This document shows positions 25,742 to 34,808 of a DNA stretch of 64,000 nt, in pieces. A program made the translations under genes and the position numbers. The notes below the pieces were generated by a model that made no database searches, was not told the DNA's origin, and saw only the letters and a list, made by a program, of their open reading frames with translations. This DNA comes from Fictibacillus nanhaiensis (GTDB lineage: Bacteria > Bacillota > Bacilli > Bacillales > Fictibacillaceae). The stretch spans positions 496,001-560,000 of the forward strand of contig NZ_JAHVJO010000002.1 of NCBI RefSeq assembly GCF_019801215.1, in the 5' to 3' direction. How positions within the stretch are numbered: the stretch's first letter is position 1; each line of letters starts with the position of its first letter.

Positions 25742-26392
25742 TTGAAAATTATTGAAACTATTGTTTATCCATTCAGTCAATCTTTATATTTTGTCGCTGA
25801 TGCATTGGATGGGAATTATGGTTTGGCAATCATTACTATTACAATGATTTTTCGTATGATTTTGCTCCCACTGTTTGTTAAACAGGCTAAACAGCAGAAG
25901 AACATGCGGAAAAGTTTACAGACTATGAAACCTGAATTAGAAGAACTTCAGAAAAAATATATGGATTGTAAGAAACCTGAAGAGCTTAAGAAAAAGCAAG
26001 AGGAAATGGTTCAATTATATAGGAAATATAACATCAATCCGCTAACTATCGGTTGCCTTCCGATGCTCATACAGCTGCCGATTGTTATGGGAATGTATTG
26101 GGCGGTCATTGAGACATCTGAATTATCCAATCTTTTCTTTCTGATGTTTGATTTTACAAAGACCAGTATTGTTCTGGCATGTTTGGCAGGTTTAGTTTAC
26201 TACATTCAGGGAAAAGTAAGCCAGGATATCGTCCCTACTACTAGTCAACCAAATATGAGGTGGATGATCCTGTTGTCACCGATTATCATATTTATCGTTT
26301 CCCTTGCAAGCCCAGCGATTCTACCTTTCTACTGGTCGGTAAATGGATTACTGCTGATCGTTCAATCTGTGATAATAAAAATTTTCGTATAA
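25742..26392 (+). CDS. Short YidC/Oxa1-family membrane insertase paralogue
   Basis: A 216-residue protein starting at TTG 25742 behind GGAGGAGA. It has the five-helix core: TM1 with the conserved Arg in IFRMILLPL, the amphipathic cytosolic hairpin (KQAKQQKNMRKSLQTMKPELEELQKKYMDCKKPEELKKKQEEMVQLYRKYNINPL), GCLPMLIQLPIVMGMYWAV, and three further helices. Unlike SpoIIIJ and YqjG it lacks a lipoprotein signal with Cys and has no basic C-terminal tail, so it is about 45-60 residues shorter. Probably a third, accessory YidC. Confidence 0.85.
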   Translation: MKIIETIVYPFSQSLYFVADALDGNYGLAIITITMIFRMILLPLFVKQAKQQKNMRKSLQTMKPELEELQKKYMDCKKPEELKKKQEEMVQLYRKYNINPLTIGCLPMLIQLPIVMGMYWAVIETSELSNLFFLMFDFTKTSIVLACLAGLVYYIQGKVSQDIVPTTSQPNMRWMILLSPIIIFIVSLASPAILPFYWSVNGLLLIVQSVIIKIFV

Positions 26393-26395
26393 ATG

Positions 26396-26431
26396 AAAAA
26401 AAGCTTGCAGCGACTGCTGTAAGCTTTTTTT
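26396..26431 (+). terminator. Rho-independent terminator
   Basis: AAAAAAGCTT and AAGCTTTTTT pair, with inner GCAG/CTGC, followed by a T-run. Confidence 0.87.
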
Positions 26432-26473
26432 GTTTGTTTAATTGTAAAATAAGACCTCTTTATAAGGTATTTT

Positions 26474-26737
26474 TTAGCGCTCACATGCAATATAATCTTT
26501 ATCTCTATCACTTTTTTTGTTAGCATCATATAACTCTTTTGATACAAAAGGCTTGTATTTTGTTTTTCCACCTTTGTTTTTAACGGAAGAAGAACGTGCC
26601 ACTCCGCCCTTGTATACTTTATTGAGTTCGGTACAGTTCTTATATACTTTTGCTTTTGTTGTTGCTGCTTCTGCATTTGAAAAAGAAAAACCTACTATTA
26701 AACCTAGTGATAAAACATACATGGATGCTTTTTTCAT
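26474..26737 (-). CDS. Secreted Excalibur calcium-binding domain protein
   Basis: From ATG 26737 an 87-residue precursor: signal peptide (about 1-25, ending SNAEAA) and one Excalibur domain. The domain has Cys in YKNCTELNKVYKGGV, then the calcium loop SDRDKDYIACER with the second Cys. The frame is open to 26776 but that TTG has no ribosome site, so ATG 26737 is preferred. Such small proteins are often extracellular and linked to nucleases or wall proteins; function unknown. Confidence 0.82.
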   Translation of the reverse strand: MKKASMYVLSLGLIVGFSFSNAEAATTKAKVYKNCTELNKVYKGGVARSSSVKNKGGKTKYKPFVSKELYDANKKSDRDKDYIACER

Positions 26738-26916
26738 GGTAAAATCGTCAACTCCTATATTTTTAATGATTTCCAATAATTATCATATTTTATTTAATTA
26801 CTTATAGCAATCTATTTCTGGATTTCTTTCCCGCTCCTCTTTCCGTTTTTTAAGGAAGTTAAAAAGAACGATAAAAAAGAAGATGGGTAAATTCACCATC
26901 CTCTCTATCCTTTTGC

Positions 26917-27813
26917 TTAATCTAAATTCTTCAACTGAACTTCTGATACAACAATTTGAGATAAGTAATTTAACAAATCATGCTTTAATTCGTCTCGTTG
27001 CAACGCAAAATCAATGGTTGTTTTAATAAAGCCTAGCTTCTCCCCGACATCATATCGAACGCCATCAAAATTATATGCATAAACGTCTTCTAATCCGATT
27101 AGTTCTGCAATTGCATCTGTTAACTGAATCTCGCCACCCGTTCCCGGAGATTGGTTTTCCAGCAGTTCAAAAATACGCGGAGTTAAAATATAGCGTCCCA
27201 TGATTGCGATTGAGGAAGGAGCTTCTTCCTGTCTTGGTTTTTCAACTACATTCATTAACGAGTAGAGACGGTCACTAATTTTCTTTCCGTCAATGATTCC
27301 ATACCTGGAGACGTGTTCTTTAGCTACTTCCTGTACGCCGATAACCGAAGCTTGATGTTGTTTATACTGCTCCATCAACTGTTGTAAACACGGCTTATCT
27401 GATTTTACGATATCATCCCCGAGCAGGACGGCAAATGGTTCATCACCGATAAATTTTCTGGCACACCAAATGGCATGACCTAATCCCCTCGGCTCTTTTT
27501 GGCGGATATAATGGATATCCACAAGATTGGAAGATTTTTGTACGGTTTCTAACAATCCTAGTTTTCCTTTTTCAAACAAGTTCTGTTCAAGTTCGATAGA
27601 TACATCAAAATGATCTTCAATTGCTCTTTTCCCTTTACCCGTCACAATAATAATATCTTCAATACCCGACTTTACTGCTTCTTCCACAATATATTGAATT
27701 GTTGGTGTATCAACAATCGGAAGCATCTCTTTTGGCATCGCCTTGGTTGCCGGCAAAAATCGTGTCCCTAAACCTGCGGCTGGTATGATTGCTTTCTTTA
27801 TATTCATAACCAT
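26917..27813 (-). CDS. UTP-glucose-1-phosphate uridylyltransferase (GtaB paralogue, copy 2)
   Basis: A 298-residue paralogue of the enzyme at 2928-3812, sharing [38 protein letters not shown] and [10 protein letters not shown]. It diverges more in the last 60 residues ([22 protein letters not shown]). GAGGAGGG precedes ATG 27813. It lies downstream of the second EPS operon on the same strand but separated by a relic region of about 340 bp. It probably supplies UDP-glucose for that polymer, like YngB or YtdA in B. subtilis. Confidence 0.9.
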   Translation of the reverse strand: MVMNIKKAIIPAAGLGTRFLPATKAMPKEMLPIVDTPTIQYIVEEAVKSGIEDIIIVTGKGKRAIEDHFDVSIELEQNLFEKGKLGLLETVQKSSNLVDIHYIRQKEPRGLGHAIWCARKFIGDEPFAVLLGDDIVKSDKPCLQQLMEQYKQHQASVIGVQEVAKEHVSRYGIIDGKKISDRLYSLMNVVEKPRQEEAPSSIAIMGRYILTPRIFELLENQSPGTGGEIQLTDAIAELIGLEDVYAYNFDGVRYDVGEKLGFIKTTIDFALQRDELKHDLLNYLSQIVVSEVQLKNLD

Positions 27814-27969
27814 TACTCCCTCCTCTTAATCTTATTTATATGTTCACTTCTAAACTGGATATTCTAAACTCCTTCTTCAATTCAAATTATTCATCCAATA
27901 CTTACATATGCTTTACATCCTTAAGATAATAAACAGTTTTACTTAATATTTGTTAAAGGAGGTTTGTTT

Positions 27970-28025
27970 ATGGCTGACAAGGAAAGATGTTTCACCTTCA
28001 TGGCGGTAAAGTCGTGAATGGTTGA
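27970..28025 (+). pseudogene. Relic of an SDR stress gene (start and tail only)
   Basis: AAAGGAGG and ATG (27970) open a 15-codon frame, and from 27987 another frame reads MFHLHGGKVVNG then stop. This matches the last residues of the SDR at 12628-13494 (MIHINGGKVVNG). A Rho-independent terminator follows. The simplest reading is an SDR gene that lost nearly all its body by internal deletion, keeping ribosome site, start, last codons and terminator. I see nothing else in 27814-28159. Confidence 0.6.
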
Positions 28026-28041
28026 TACAAATACTCACGTT

Positions 28042-28075
28042 AAAGAGCTAAGTTATGCTGCATAGCTCTTTTTCT
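28042..28075 (+). terminator. Rho-independent terminator of the SDR relic
   Basis: AAAGAGCTA and TAGCTCTTT pair, followed by TTCT. Confidence 0.8.
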
Positions 28076-28159
28076 ATTTCGCTTTGTTTCTTTTGAAAGT
28101 AGTTGTTATCCGTTGAGTCTTGCACTTTTCACTTGAAGCAATCGTCAGGAAAACACCCT

Positions 28160-29557
28160 CTATTTGTTGCCCATCTTAAATTTTAATGCATTCAGCTGCT
28201 GAACGTTTTGGCTGGGTTTATGATGCGCAACCACCCCTTGTGCCTGGTTTTTTTGGAGAACCACTCTGATTGTTTGAAGCAAAATTTTCAGGTCTAACAT
28301 AAGAGATGAGTCACGGATATACATCAGGTCATAGCGAAGCTTATCTTCCACACTAGTGGCATATTTTCCAAATACTTGAGCTAGCCCTGTGATACCAGGC
28401 TTAACCGATAATCGAACATTGTAATCAGGTACTTGTTTAATGAATTGCTGAATAAAATAGTCTCGCTCTGGTCTAGGCCCTACTATACTCATCTCTCCTC
28501 TTATTACATTTACAAGCTGAGCAAGTTCATCTAAGCGAGTGGCACGTATAAAATGCCCGATTTTGCTGATTCTTGGATCGTTGTCACCTGCTAGAACAGG
28601 ACCTGTTTCTTTTTCTGCATGCAGTTTCATACTTCTAAATTTATACATGGCATATGGCTTGCCATTCAGGCCAATCCTCTCTTGCCGATAAAATGCTGGA
28701 CCCTTTGATGTTAGTGGAATTAAGATACACAGTGCTAGAATAATTGGACTGCTTACCAACAAAAGCAACAATGCTCCTACTACATCAAATACTCGTTTTG
28801 CGCCTTTTTGAAGATTTGATTGTTTGGCGGGTGCAATCGAAAACACCATCATATCGTCAATCTGCTGAATATGTGCGGTTTGGATATAGAAGTCATAAAG
28901 TTCCGGAACAATGAGAATCTCTCTATTATGTTCTGAACAGAGCTGAATGACATTGTTTCTTAGCTCGTTCTTAATGGAAGAGTCTACTACCACTGCCTCG
29001 TTTTTTAAAATGTGCTTCTTTAGCTGATCCCCACTTTCATTAATCAGGAAATCGGTCACCACGAACTTTCCAGAAGAATGATTGGAAAATTTTTTTTTCA
29101 GTTGCATGAGACTTTCATTATTTTTCGTAATAATGACGATTCTGGTTTTACCTAAAGACTGTTGGGCTACAAAATAGGCGCCATAACGAAAAGCCGAAAG
29201 AAGAAAAACTTGAGTGACACACGCTTTAGTAAAAAGAAGAACATTGTTCGTAAATAATGTTTCGCTCCAAAGGGTAGTGATAAACAAAAAGAAGGTAAAA
29301 GCCGAGATGGCAAAGATCAAAGAATAAAATAAGGGTTGGAATTGCTTTCTTCGATAGTCTGAATAACAATCGAAAAGATAGAAAAATAGAATGGATCCTG
29401 CCGAAACCATAAGAATCAGTTGATTGGCTACGTCCACCTGAATCGCCTCCATTGGTTCTCCAATGGATAGCATGAGCCAAAAACCTGCATATACAATTGA
29501 GGCATCCCCTACTGCTAAAAAGAGTGGAAACAATCGTCCTTCGTTCTTTTTCGTCAT
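28160..29557 (-). CDS. Polyprenyl glycosyl-phosphotransferase (priming sugar transferase, WcaJ type)
   Basis: A 465-residue membrane protein: four or so N-terminal helices (about 10-125), a soluble Rossmann-like part, a further helix (about 250-275), and the bacterial sugar transferase domain. That domain has KRVFDVVGA, PAFYRQERIGLNGKPYAMYKFRSM, ATRLDELAQLVNVIRGEMSIVGPRPE and KPGITGLAQVFG. It transfers the first sugar-phosphate to undecaprenyl phosphate and so starts the EPS repeat unit. Last gene of the second EPS operon. Confidence 0.93.
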   Translation of the reverse strand: MTKKNEGRLFPLFLAVGDASIVYAGFWLMLSIGEPMEAIQVDVANQLILMVSAGSILFFYLFDCYSDYRRKQFQPLFYSLIFAISAFTFFLFITTLWSETLFTNNVLLFTKACVTQVFLLSAFRYGAYFVAQQSLGKTRIVIITKNNESLMQLKKKFSNHSSGKFVVTDFLINESGDQLKKHILKNEAVVVDSSIKNELRNNVIQLCSEHNREILIVPELYDFYIQTAHIQQIDDMMVFSIAPAKQSNLQKGAKRVFDVVGALLLLLVSSPIILALCILIPLTSKGPAFYRQERIGLNGKPYAMYKFRSMKLHAEKETGPVLAGDNDPRISKIGHFIRATRLDELAQLVNVIRGEMSIVGPRPERDYFIQQFIKQVPDYNVRLSVKPGITGLAQVFGKYATSVEDKLRYDLMYIRDSSLMLDLKILLQTIRVVLQKNQAQGVVAHHKPSQNVQQLNALKFKMGNK

Positions 29558-29602
29558 AATAAAACCCCTTACATAATTGGATTTCGTTATTTTTTTGAAA
29601 AT

Positions 29603-30655
29603 CTATCCATATTTTAAGTATTCATTTGTAGTTTCTTTGATCATTTTGTCTAATGAAAAATCGGTGACCACTTTCCTTCTCGCTTCTTTAATTATTACCT
29701 TCTGAAGCTCTGCCTTTGAATCTAGTTCAACCAATGTGGAACAGAACTCTTCAATAGAATGCTCTTGCATGAGAAGTCCTGTTTGCTTGTGAATGACTGC
29801 TTCTGGAATACCTCCTTTATTAATCGTAATAATTGGCGTGCCAACTGCCATCGCTTCTATGACCACCATAGGGAAGACTTCTCTTTTCGAGGTTAAAAGC
29901 AGTACGTCCATATCACGTATAAATAATTCCGGATGCTCTACATTTCCTAACAGCTGCACTCTTTCTTGAAGACCAAGAAAACGAATCTTTTGCAAAACTT
30001 TTTGATAATCAGGTCCATCCCCTGCAATATAAAAAAGGAATCTCGAATTATCCTTAAAGGCATGGGCAACATCTAAAAAAAGGGAATGATTTTTTTCTTC
30101 TGATAACCTAGCAAGTATGCCCACTTTAAAGCGTGTACTAGGTTGTTTTTCTTGATATAAAAATTGCTCAAGATCGACGCCATTATAGATAGTCGTTATT
30201 TTATTTTCATGAATGCCTAAAGCTATTAAATTATCCTTCTCAAAGTCACTTACCGTAATTACTCGTTTTACCCACGTATTGATTAGAAAGGAAAAGACAA
30301 AAGGCAGCTTTTTTTCAAGAAGGGTCACATTATGTTTCGTATAGAAAATGGTAAAATGTTGAAGGGTTATGATTTTTAACAAGATGAGGAGCAACACCGC
30401 TCGTAAACTATTAGCATGCACAAGCTGAATTTGGTTGTGCCGTATCATGTTGTAGATGATCCGTAAGTTATAAAAGACATTTCGTTTAGACAATAATATA
30501 TGCCGCTTTTTATCACGCAATTGATCATATAATTCGCCTTCTCCCGCTGCTGTAAACGTTGTTATGTTTTCATGATTCAGCGCATTTTCTAACTTACAAA
30601 AATACACCTCTGCGCCACCTGTCGTTAATTTATCTGTAACAAGCAATACATTCAT
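29603..30655 (-). CDS. Glycosyltransferase family 4
   Basis: A 350-residue GT-B enzyme. N-domain VTDKLTTGGAEVYFCKLE with the Gly-rich acceptor loop; C-domain GILARLSEEKNH, YIAGDGPDYQ, LLLTSKREVFPMVVIEAMAVGTPIITINKGGIPE with the donor-binding E-x7-E. It overlaps the polymerase gene by 4 bp (ATGA). It presumably adds one sugar of the repeat unit; donor and linkage unknown. Confidence 0.92.
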   Translation of the reverse strand: MNVLLVTDKLTTGGAEVYFCKLENALNHENITTFTAAGEGELYDQLRDKKRHILLSKRNVFYNLRIIYNMIRHNQIQLVHANSLRAVLLLILLKIITLQHFTIFYTKHNVTLLEKKLPFVFSFLINTWVKRVITVSDFEKDNLIALGIHENKITTIYNGVDLEQFLYQEKQPSTRFKVGILARLSEEKNHSLFLDVAHAFKDNSRFLFYIAGDGPDYQKVLQKIRFLGLQERVQLLGNVEHPELFIRDMDVLLLTSKREVFPMVVIEAMAVGTPIITINKGGIPEAVIHKQTGLLMQEHSIEEFCSTLVELDSKAELQKVIIKEARRKVVTDFSLDKMIKETTNEYLKYG

Positions 30656-31902
30656 ACGTATGCACTTCCTTTTATCGTGTTATTCGTTAACAAGCGTTGT
30701 GGCGGATTATGTACGTGTACACCTGATTCTTTGTTTACATACACAGCGAGTAAGGCTAAATAGAAGAAAAACAAATCGTTAATGATAATCGATAAAGATG
30801 CCATTTGCAGCAAGAAGCCAAAAAACGCTAAAAACAGATAAGGCTTTCTTCGGTGAATGCGAAACTGAAACAGTTGAAAGATAAGCAAACCAATGAAGAG
30901 TGAGAAGCCAAAAAATCCAAACAGTCCCGATTCTGACAATATTTCTAAAAATGTATTGTGAACACGCAATGATTCTCCGTAATGAAAGCGATTGTAATCC
31001 GAGAAATTATACGCTCCTACTCCTATCCATTGGTTCGTTGTAAAGTAGTCCATCGCCCTTCCCCATAATTCAAACCTTCCACTTCCTCCATCCGTAGAAA
31101 AATCTTGAATGCGTGATTGTAATACAGAAAAGAGATCCAGTTTCAAAAATTCAACAGATACATATATCGTCAAAACGATGGTGATGATTGTTCCCACTAC
31201 TCGTTTTACTTGTTTGAGAGGATCATTCAAAATTACAATGGAGAGGATATAAACGACGATTAAAGCAGCAAGGCCTCCTCTTGAGAAGGAGAGCAAGCTT
31301 GTCAAAATGCATAAAGCCAAACCAAAACGATTTTTCAAGCTGTTGGTATTGCACAAAAAATAAGTAAAAAACAGCGTGTTATAGAATACGTAATAATTCG
31401 GATCTTGCAGAAGTCCGATTAACCTTGGATAATCTCTGTCCATCAGCACCCCATAAGCATAGAGTCCGTCTCCTTCAAAAATAAAATTCAGCTTCAACAA
31501 GCCCAAAAAATAGAGAAGCAGGCTGAAAGAGTTAAAGAAAATACCACAAACGGAAATCACGTGTTCAATCTTTACTTGAGGGATTTTGCTTATTATATTT
31601 TTCATAAGAAAATAACAGAAAAGGTATAAACAAATACCCACTAAGATACGAATGCTAGCAAGTGGATATAATGAAAACGCTCCTGTAAAACAATAGACGA
31701 AAAAAAACAAAAGCATGCCGACTTCAAACAACTGCAATCTTTGAAAAGTAACAGAAGAGAGAAAGAGAATAAAAAACAAAAACAAATAGATCATGTAAGG
31801 TTTTAACGCAAATCCTAAGTCAATGCTGTACTTCCCTAAGAAGAGTAAGAAAAACAACAGATATAAAGAGGAAGAAGTATATTTTTCCTTACTGTACAGC
31901 AT
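30652..31902 (-). CDS. O-antigen ligase/polymerase family protein (Wzy)
   Basis: A 416-residue membrane protein with about ten to twelve helices and a large outside loop ending GVGAYNFSDYNRFHYGESLRVHNTFLEILSESGLFGF, the typical H-N-x-[FYW] signature of Wzy/WaaL proteins. It would polymerise repeat units outside the membrane. It overlaps both neighbours. Confidence 0.9.
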   Translation of the reverse strand: MLYSKEKYTSSSLYLLFFLLFLGKYSIDLGFALKPYMIYLFLFFILFLSSVTFQRLQLFEVGMLLFFFVYCFTGAFSLYPLASIRILVGICLYLFCYFLMKNIISKIPQVKIEHVISVCGIFFNSFSLLLYFLGLLKLNFIFEGDGLYAYGVLMDRDYPRLIGLLQDPNYYVFYNTLFFTYFLCNTNSLKNRFGLALCILTSLLSFSRGGLAALIVVYILSIVILNDPLKQVKRVVGTIITIVLTIYVSVEFLKLDLFSVLQSRIQDFSTDGGSGRFELWGRAMDYFTTNQWIGVGAYNFSDYNRFHYGESLRVHNTFLEILSESGLFGFFGFSLFIGLLIFQLFQFRIHRRKPYLFLAFFGFLLQMASLSIIINDLFFFYLALLAVYVNKESGVHVHNPPQRLLTNNTIKGSAYV

Positions 31903-33367
31903 CTTCTACCCCCTTTTTGTGATTTATAGTTTTTGTACGAAATGTTTGGATGAAGCTTATTAATTTTGTTCTTAAATCTGAATCCACTGCTAATAAAAGA
32001 CTGCAGCATGTAATTTGCACAATGGCCGCAACGTACGGAGAAGATTCAAGAAAATGAGTAATCACTCCAAAACTGCCAATAAAGAAACAGAAGTAAGGAA
32101 TAAGAGATCGATTCGCAATTTCCCTTCTATTCGGCAAAAACACCCAAAAGCCGATAAGCGCAACCATTTCAATTACAATTCCAGCATAAGCAGCCCCCAT
32201 GATACCATCCGACCTGCTCCATACCACATAAGCCAAAACCCCTAAACTGACGGATAACAATTGGATGATCGTACGAAACGTCTGCCGTCCCGTTGTTGTA
32301 AGACCGTCAGCTAAAGCGATGTTAAAAGCTTGTAAGGTTAATAGAAGAGAAAGGATTTTTAACGCATTTGACGCAGAAAGCCAGTGATCACTGAACAATA
32401 GTCCAATGATTTCCTCTGAAAAATAATAAAGTGGAATCGTCATCACTATTCCGAATAAAGCCATTACCTTAACGAGCCTAATATGATGGAAGGTGTGTTC
32501 TTCTGGTTGATTGTGTTGATGGTGTCTAAACAACACCGGACGGAAAGCTCCCGCAACAACAAAAGGTATTTGCATAAGAGCTTGTGGAATTCGATAAGCG
32601 ACGGCGAACAAGCCTACCTCTTTTAACGTTAATGTTTTCTCTAACACTAGCGGTCCTAGATGCGGACTTAAGATAAACAATAATCCGCTAAGCGAAAATG
32701 CCCCGAAATTTTTCAGAAATCCTATTTGAAACGGTCTTGAAAATTGGATGGGAATACGTTTGCTGACCATTACAATTGCAATTATGCCAGCTGCAAAATA
32801 GGACATGCCATACAGAAAACAGATGGTTAAAGGAGTTAAATGCAGCGTTGTGCCGATTACAAGTGAACCGACTAATAAGCTTGATGAGGTCATCTTAATG
32901 AACCCGATGTATTGCATCTTTTCAATCAATTGAAAAAACATGTTTCCAACTCCTTGCATCGCTAAGCCAGCAACTAAAGGAATGGCTAAATAAACGGTTG
33001 TCATCAGCAATTCTTGATTGTGAGCATGAAATTGGTGGATAAAAAAGTACCCGCCTATGAATGTAATCAGAAGCAGCAGAATCCGTATTTTTATATAAGA
33101 AGAAACTACAGCTTCTAGTTGTGCTCCTTTTCTCGCCCCTTCTCTTAAGGCTATTTCCGTCAATCCTGCGTCCGTTAAGTAACCCATAATCATTGCAACG
33201 GCCAAAGAAACACTGAACATTCCATAATAATGAGATTGCATATAGGATGCTAAATAGATTAACGCCATCGCGTTTAATACACTGGATAAAGCTGTGCTAT
33301 AAAGCAAATGAACGATATTTTTTCCAATCGTATTCGGTAGAAATGTTCTCATGAATCTATCTTTCAA
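31889..33367 (-). CDS. Polysaccharide flippase (Wzx, MOP superfamily)
   Basis: A 492-residue protein with about 12-14 membrane helices (YLASYMQSHYYGMFSVSLAVAMIMGYLTDAGLTEIALREGARKG at the start is a common Wzx signature). It moves the lipid-linked repeat unit across the membrane. It overlaps the polymerase and BY-kinase-like genes by a few bases, consistent with one transcription unit. Confidence 0.92.
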   Translation of the reverse strand: MKDRFMRTFLPNTIGKNIVHLLYSTALSSVLNAMALIYLASYMQSHYYGMFSVSLAVAMIMGYLTDAGLTEIALREGARKGAQLEAVVSSYIKIRILLLLITFIGGYFFIHQFHAHNQELLMTTVYLAIPLVAGLAMQGVGNMFFQLIEKMQYIGFIKMTSSSLLVGSLVIGTTLHLTPLTICFLYGMSYFAAGIIAIVMVSKRIPIQFSRPFQIGFLKNFGAFSLSGLLFILSPHLGPLVLEKTLTLKEVGLFAVAYRIPQALMQIPFVVAGAFRPVLFRHHQHNQPEEHTFHHIRLVKVMALFGIVMTIPLYYFSEEIIGLLFSDHWLSASNALKILSLLLTLQAFNIALADGLTTTGRQTFRTIIQLLSVSLGVLAYVVWSRSDGIMGAAYAGIVIEMVALIGFWVFLPNRREIANRSLIPYFCFFIGSFGVITHFLESSPYVAAIVQITCCSLLLAVDSDLRTKLISFIQTFRTKTINHKKGVEDAVQ

Positions 33368-34005
33368 CCTGTCTGTAAAATAACGCCAATGATTTCTGTA
33401 TGTGCTCTTTCCACTTGTAGCTTAGTCGCCTTTGCATCTTTAAGCGTTGTTTTATTGGATTGAACGACTAACAACACGCCATCACAATGCTCTACTAAAA
33501 CTTGAGCATCCGAAAACTCGAGAAAACCGGGGGCATTAAACAGAACCAAATCAAACTCTCTTCTCCACTCCGCGATCGAGCTCGCCACTTTACTTGAGAC
33601 CCAAACATCCAGCGGATTTGACGTAAAATCTCCGGCTGTTAAAACGAATAATCCGTTTACACTACAGCAATTTGCGTGTTCCATCACGTGATCATTCTGC
33701 AGAATAACATTTGAAAAACCACTACGATTCTCTGCGTTAAAATACGTATGCAAAGAGGGCTTCCGTAAATTGGCATCCACTAACAGTACCTTTAACCCCT
33801 GCTCTGCAAATGAAATACCTAAACTTGTTGTTAACATACATTGGTGAATGGACTCTTTAGGCGAAGTAATCATAATGTAGGAACATCTTGTTTGATTCAG
33901 CCTTTTTTCAATGTTATTTCTTACAAAGCTCACTTGTTCAGAATCATACTTGAAAGTCCGATGTGCTCGTTTTGTTAATACTGGAGGACTGTACACTTTT
34001 ATCAC
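33364..34005 (-). CDS. Degenerate BY-kinase-like protein (CpsD/CapB pseudoenzyme)
   Basis: A 213-residue protein with the BY-kinase fold. Its Walker A reads ITSPKESIHQ (about 46-55) where the active copy has TSAGPGEGKST, so the P-loop Lys-Ser/Thr is gone. Walker A' is kept (LLVDANLRKP, about 74-83), Walker B is DLVLFNAPGF with Asn for Asp, and there is no C-terminal Tyr cluster. It is an intact frame, coupled to the Wzz gene (overlap about 60 bp), so it is retained rather than decaying. GTG 33996 is an alternative start with better spacing to GAGGGG. Probably a non-catalytic partner of Wzz. Confidence 0.85.
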   Translation of the reverse strand: MIKVYSPPVLTKRAHRTFKYDSEQVSFVRNNIEKRLNQTRCSYIMITSPKESIHQCMLTTSLGISFAEQGLKVLLVDANLRKPSLHTYFNAENRSGFSNVILQNDHVMEHANCCSVNGLFVLTAGDFTSNPLDVWVSSKVASSIAEWRREFDLVLFNAPGFLEFSDAQVLVEHCDGVLLVVQSNKTTLKDAKATKLQVERAHTEIIGVILQTG

Positions 34006-34729
34006 CCCTCAATTGGTTTGGGTCACGAATGGCATCGTTCCTATCAAAATTTAATTTACTGCCATGTTTTTGTGTGTTGATCTGTCCGAGAGCAGGTAAT
34101 CCAAGATGCTCTTCAATTTGACTAACATCTCTTATTGTTTCATCTAAATGATCCTTAAACATCGCGACTCCAATGCCTGCTAACAGGCCCATAACCGTAC
34201 CAATCGAAATGTTAAGCAAGAAGCCGCCGACTTGTTTTACAGGTACATCTGAGCTAGACGTGCTCAACACTTTAATTTCCTTAACACGAAGAAGCTGGTT
34301 TAATTTTTTCGTCGATATTTTTCCGAGGGCATGTGCCATTTCTCGTGTTTGTTCACGATTTGTTCCTTGAACGATAATATGAATGATTTGAGAATCTTTA
34401 CTGTTTTGAACAGAGATTTTCTCCTCTAATGTTTTTAACGATTCATCTTGTAAATTCAGTTCTGCTATTAACGCATTCAGAATGATGGGGCTTTTAATTA
34501 AATCCACAGATGAAGCTAAAAGACGATTGAATTCCTGGGTTTCTGAAAACTTGCTTTCCTTCTCTTCTTTGCCAACTATCATATATTCCGTTGCTTCATA
34601 AGTAGTTTTCAAAAAGAAAATCGTTGCAATTGTTGTAAGACATGCGAAAAGGATGGTTGTTAAAACAATGGTCATGAATCTAAATTTTATAATTTGGAGA
34701 AGACTTTTTATATCTAACCCGTTGTCCAT
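33944..34729 (-). CDS. Wzz-type chain-length determinant (copy 2)
   Basis: A 261-residue membrane protein with two helices (about 16-42 and 178-200) around an extracellular loop and a cytosolic tail, parallel to the Wzz at 5430-6176. GGAGGTGG precedes ATG 34729. It pairs with the degenerate BY-kinase-like protein. A half SinR operator lies 39 bp upstream. Confidence 0.9.
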   Translation of the reverse strand: MDNGLDIKSLLQIIKFRFMTIVLTTILFACLTTIATIFFLKTTYEATEYMIVGKEEKESKFSETQEFNRLLASSVDLIKSPIILNALIAELNLQDESLKTLEEKISVQNSKDSQIIHIIVQGTNREQTREMAHALGKISTKKLNQLLRVKEIKVLSTSSSDVPVKQVGGFLLNISIGTVMGLLAGIGVAMFKDHLDETIRDVSQIEEHLGLPALGQINTQKHGSKLNFDRNDAIRDPNQLRGDKSVQSSSINKTSTSDFQV

Positions 34730-34767
34730 AATACCACCTCCAAATCAGCTACTTTAAAGTCCTGTTT

Positions 34768-34783
34768 GTTCTTAATAATGAAT
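34768..34783. promoter_or_regulatory. partial SinR-type operator before the Wzz gene
   Basis: GTTCTTAATAATGAAT matches the operator at 12411 in 13 of 16 bases. It may mark an internal promoter of the EPS operon. Confidence 0.45.
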
Positions 34784-34808
34784 ATGCTGTCCAAAAAAAA
34801 TTGTATAC

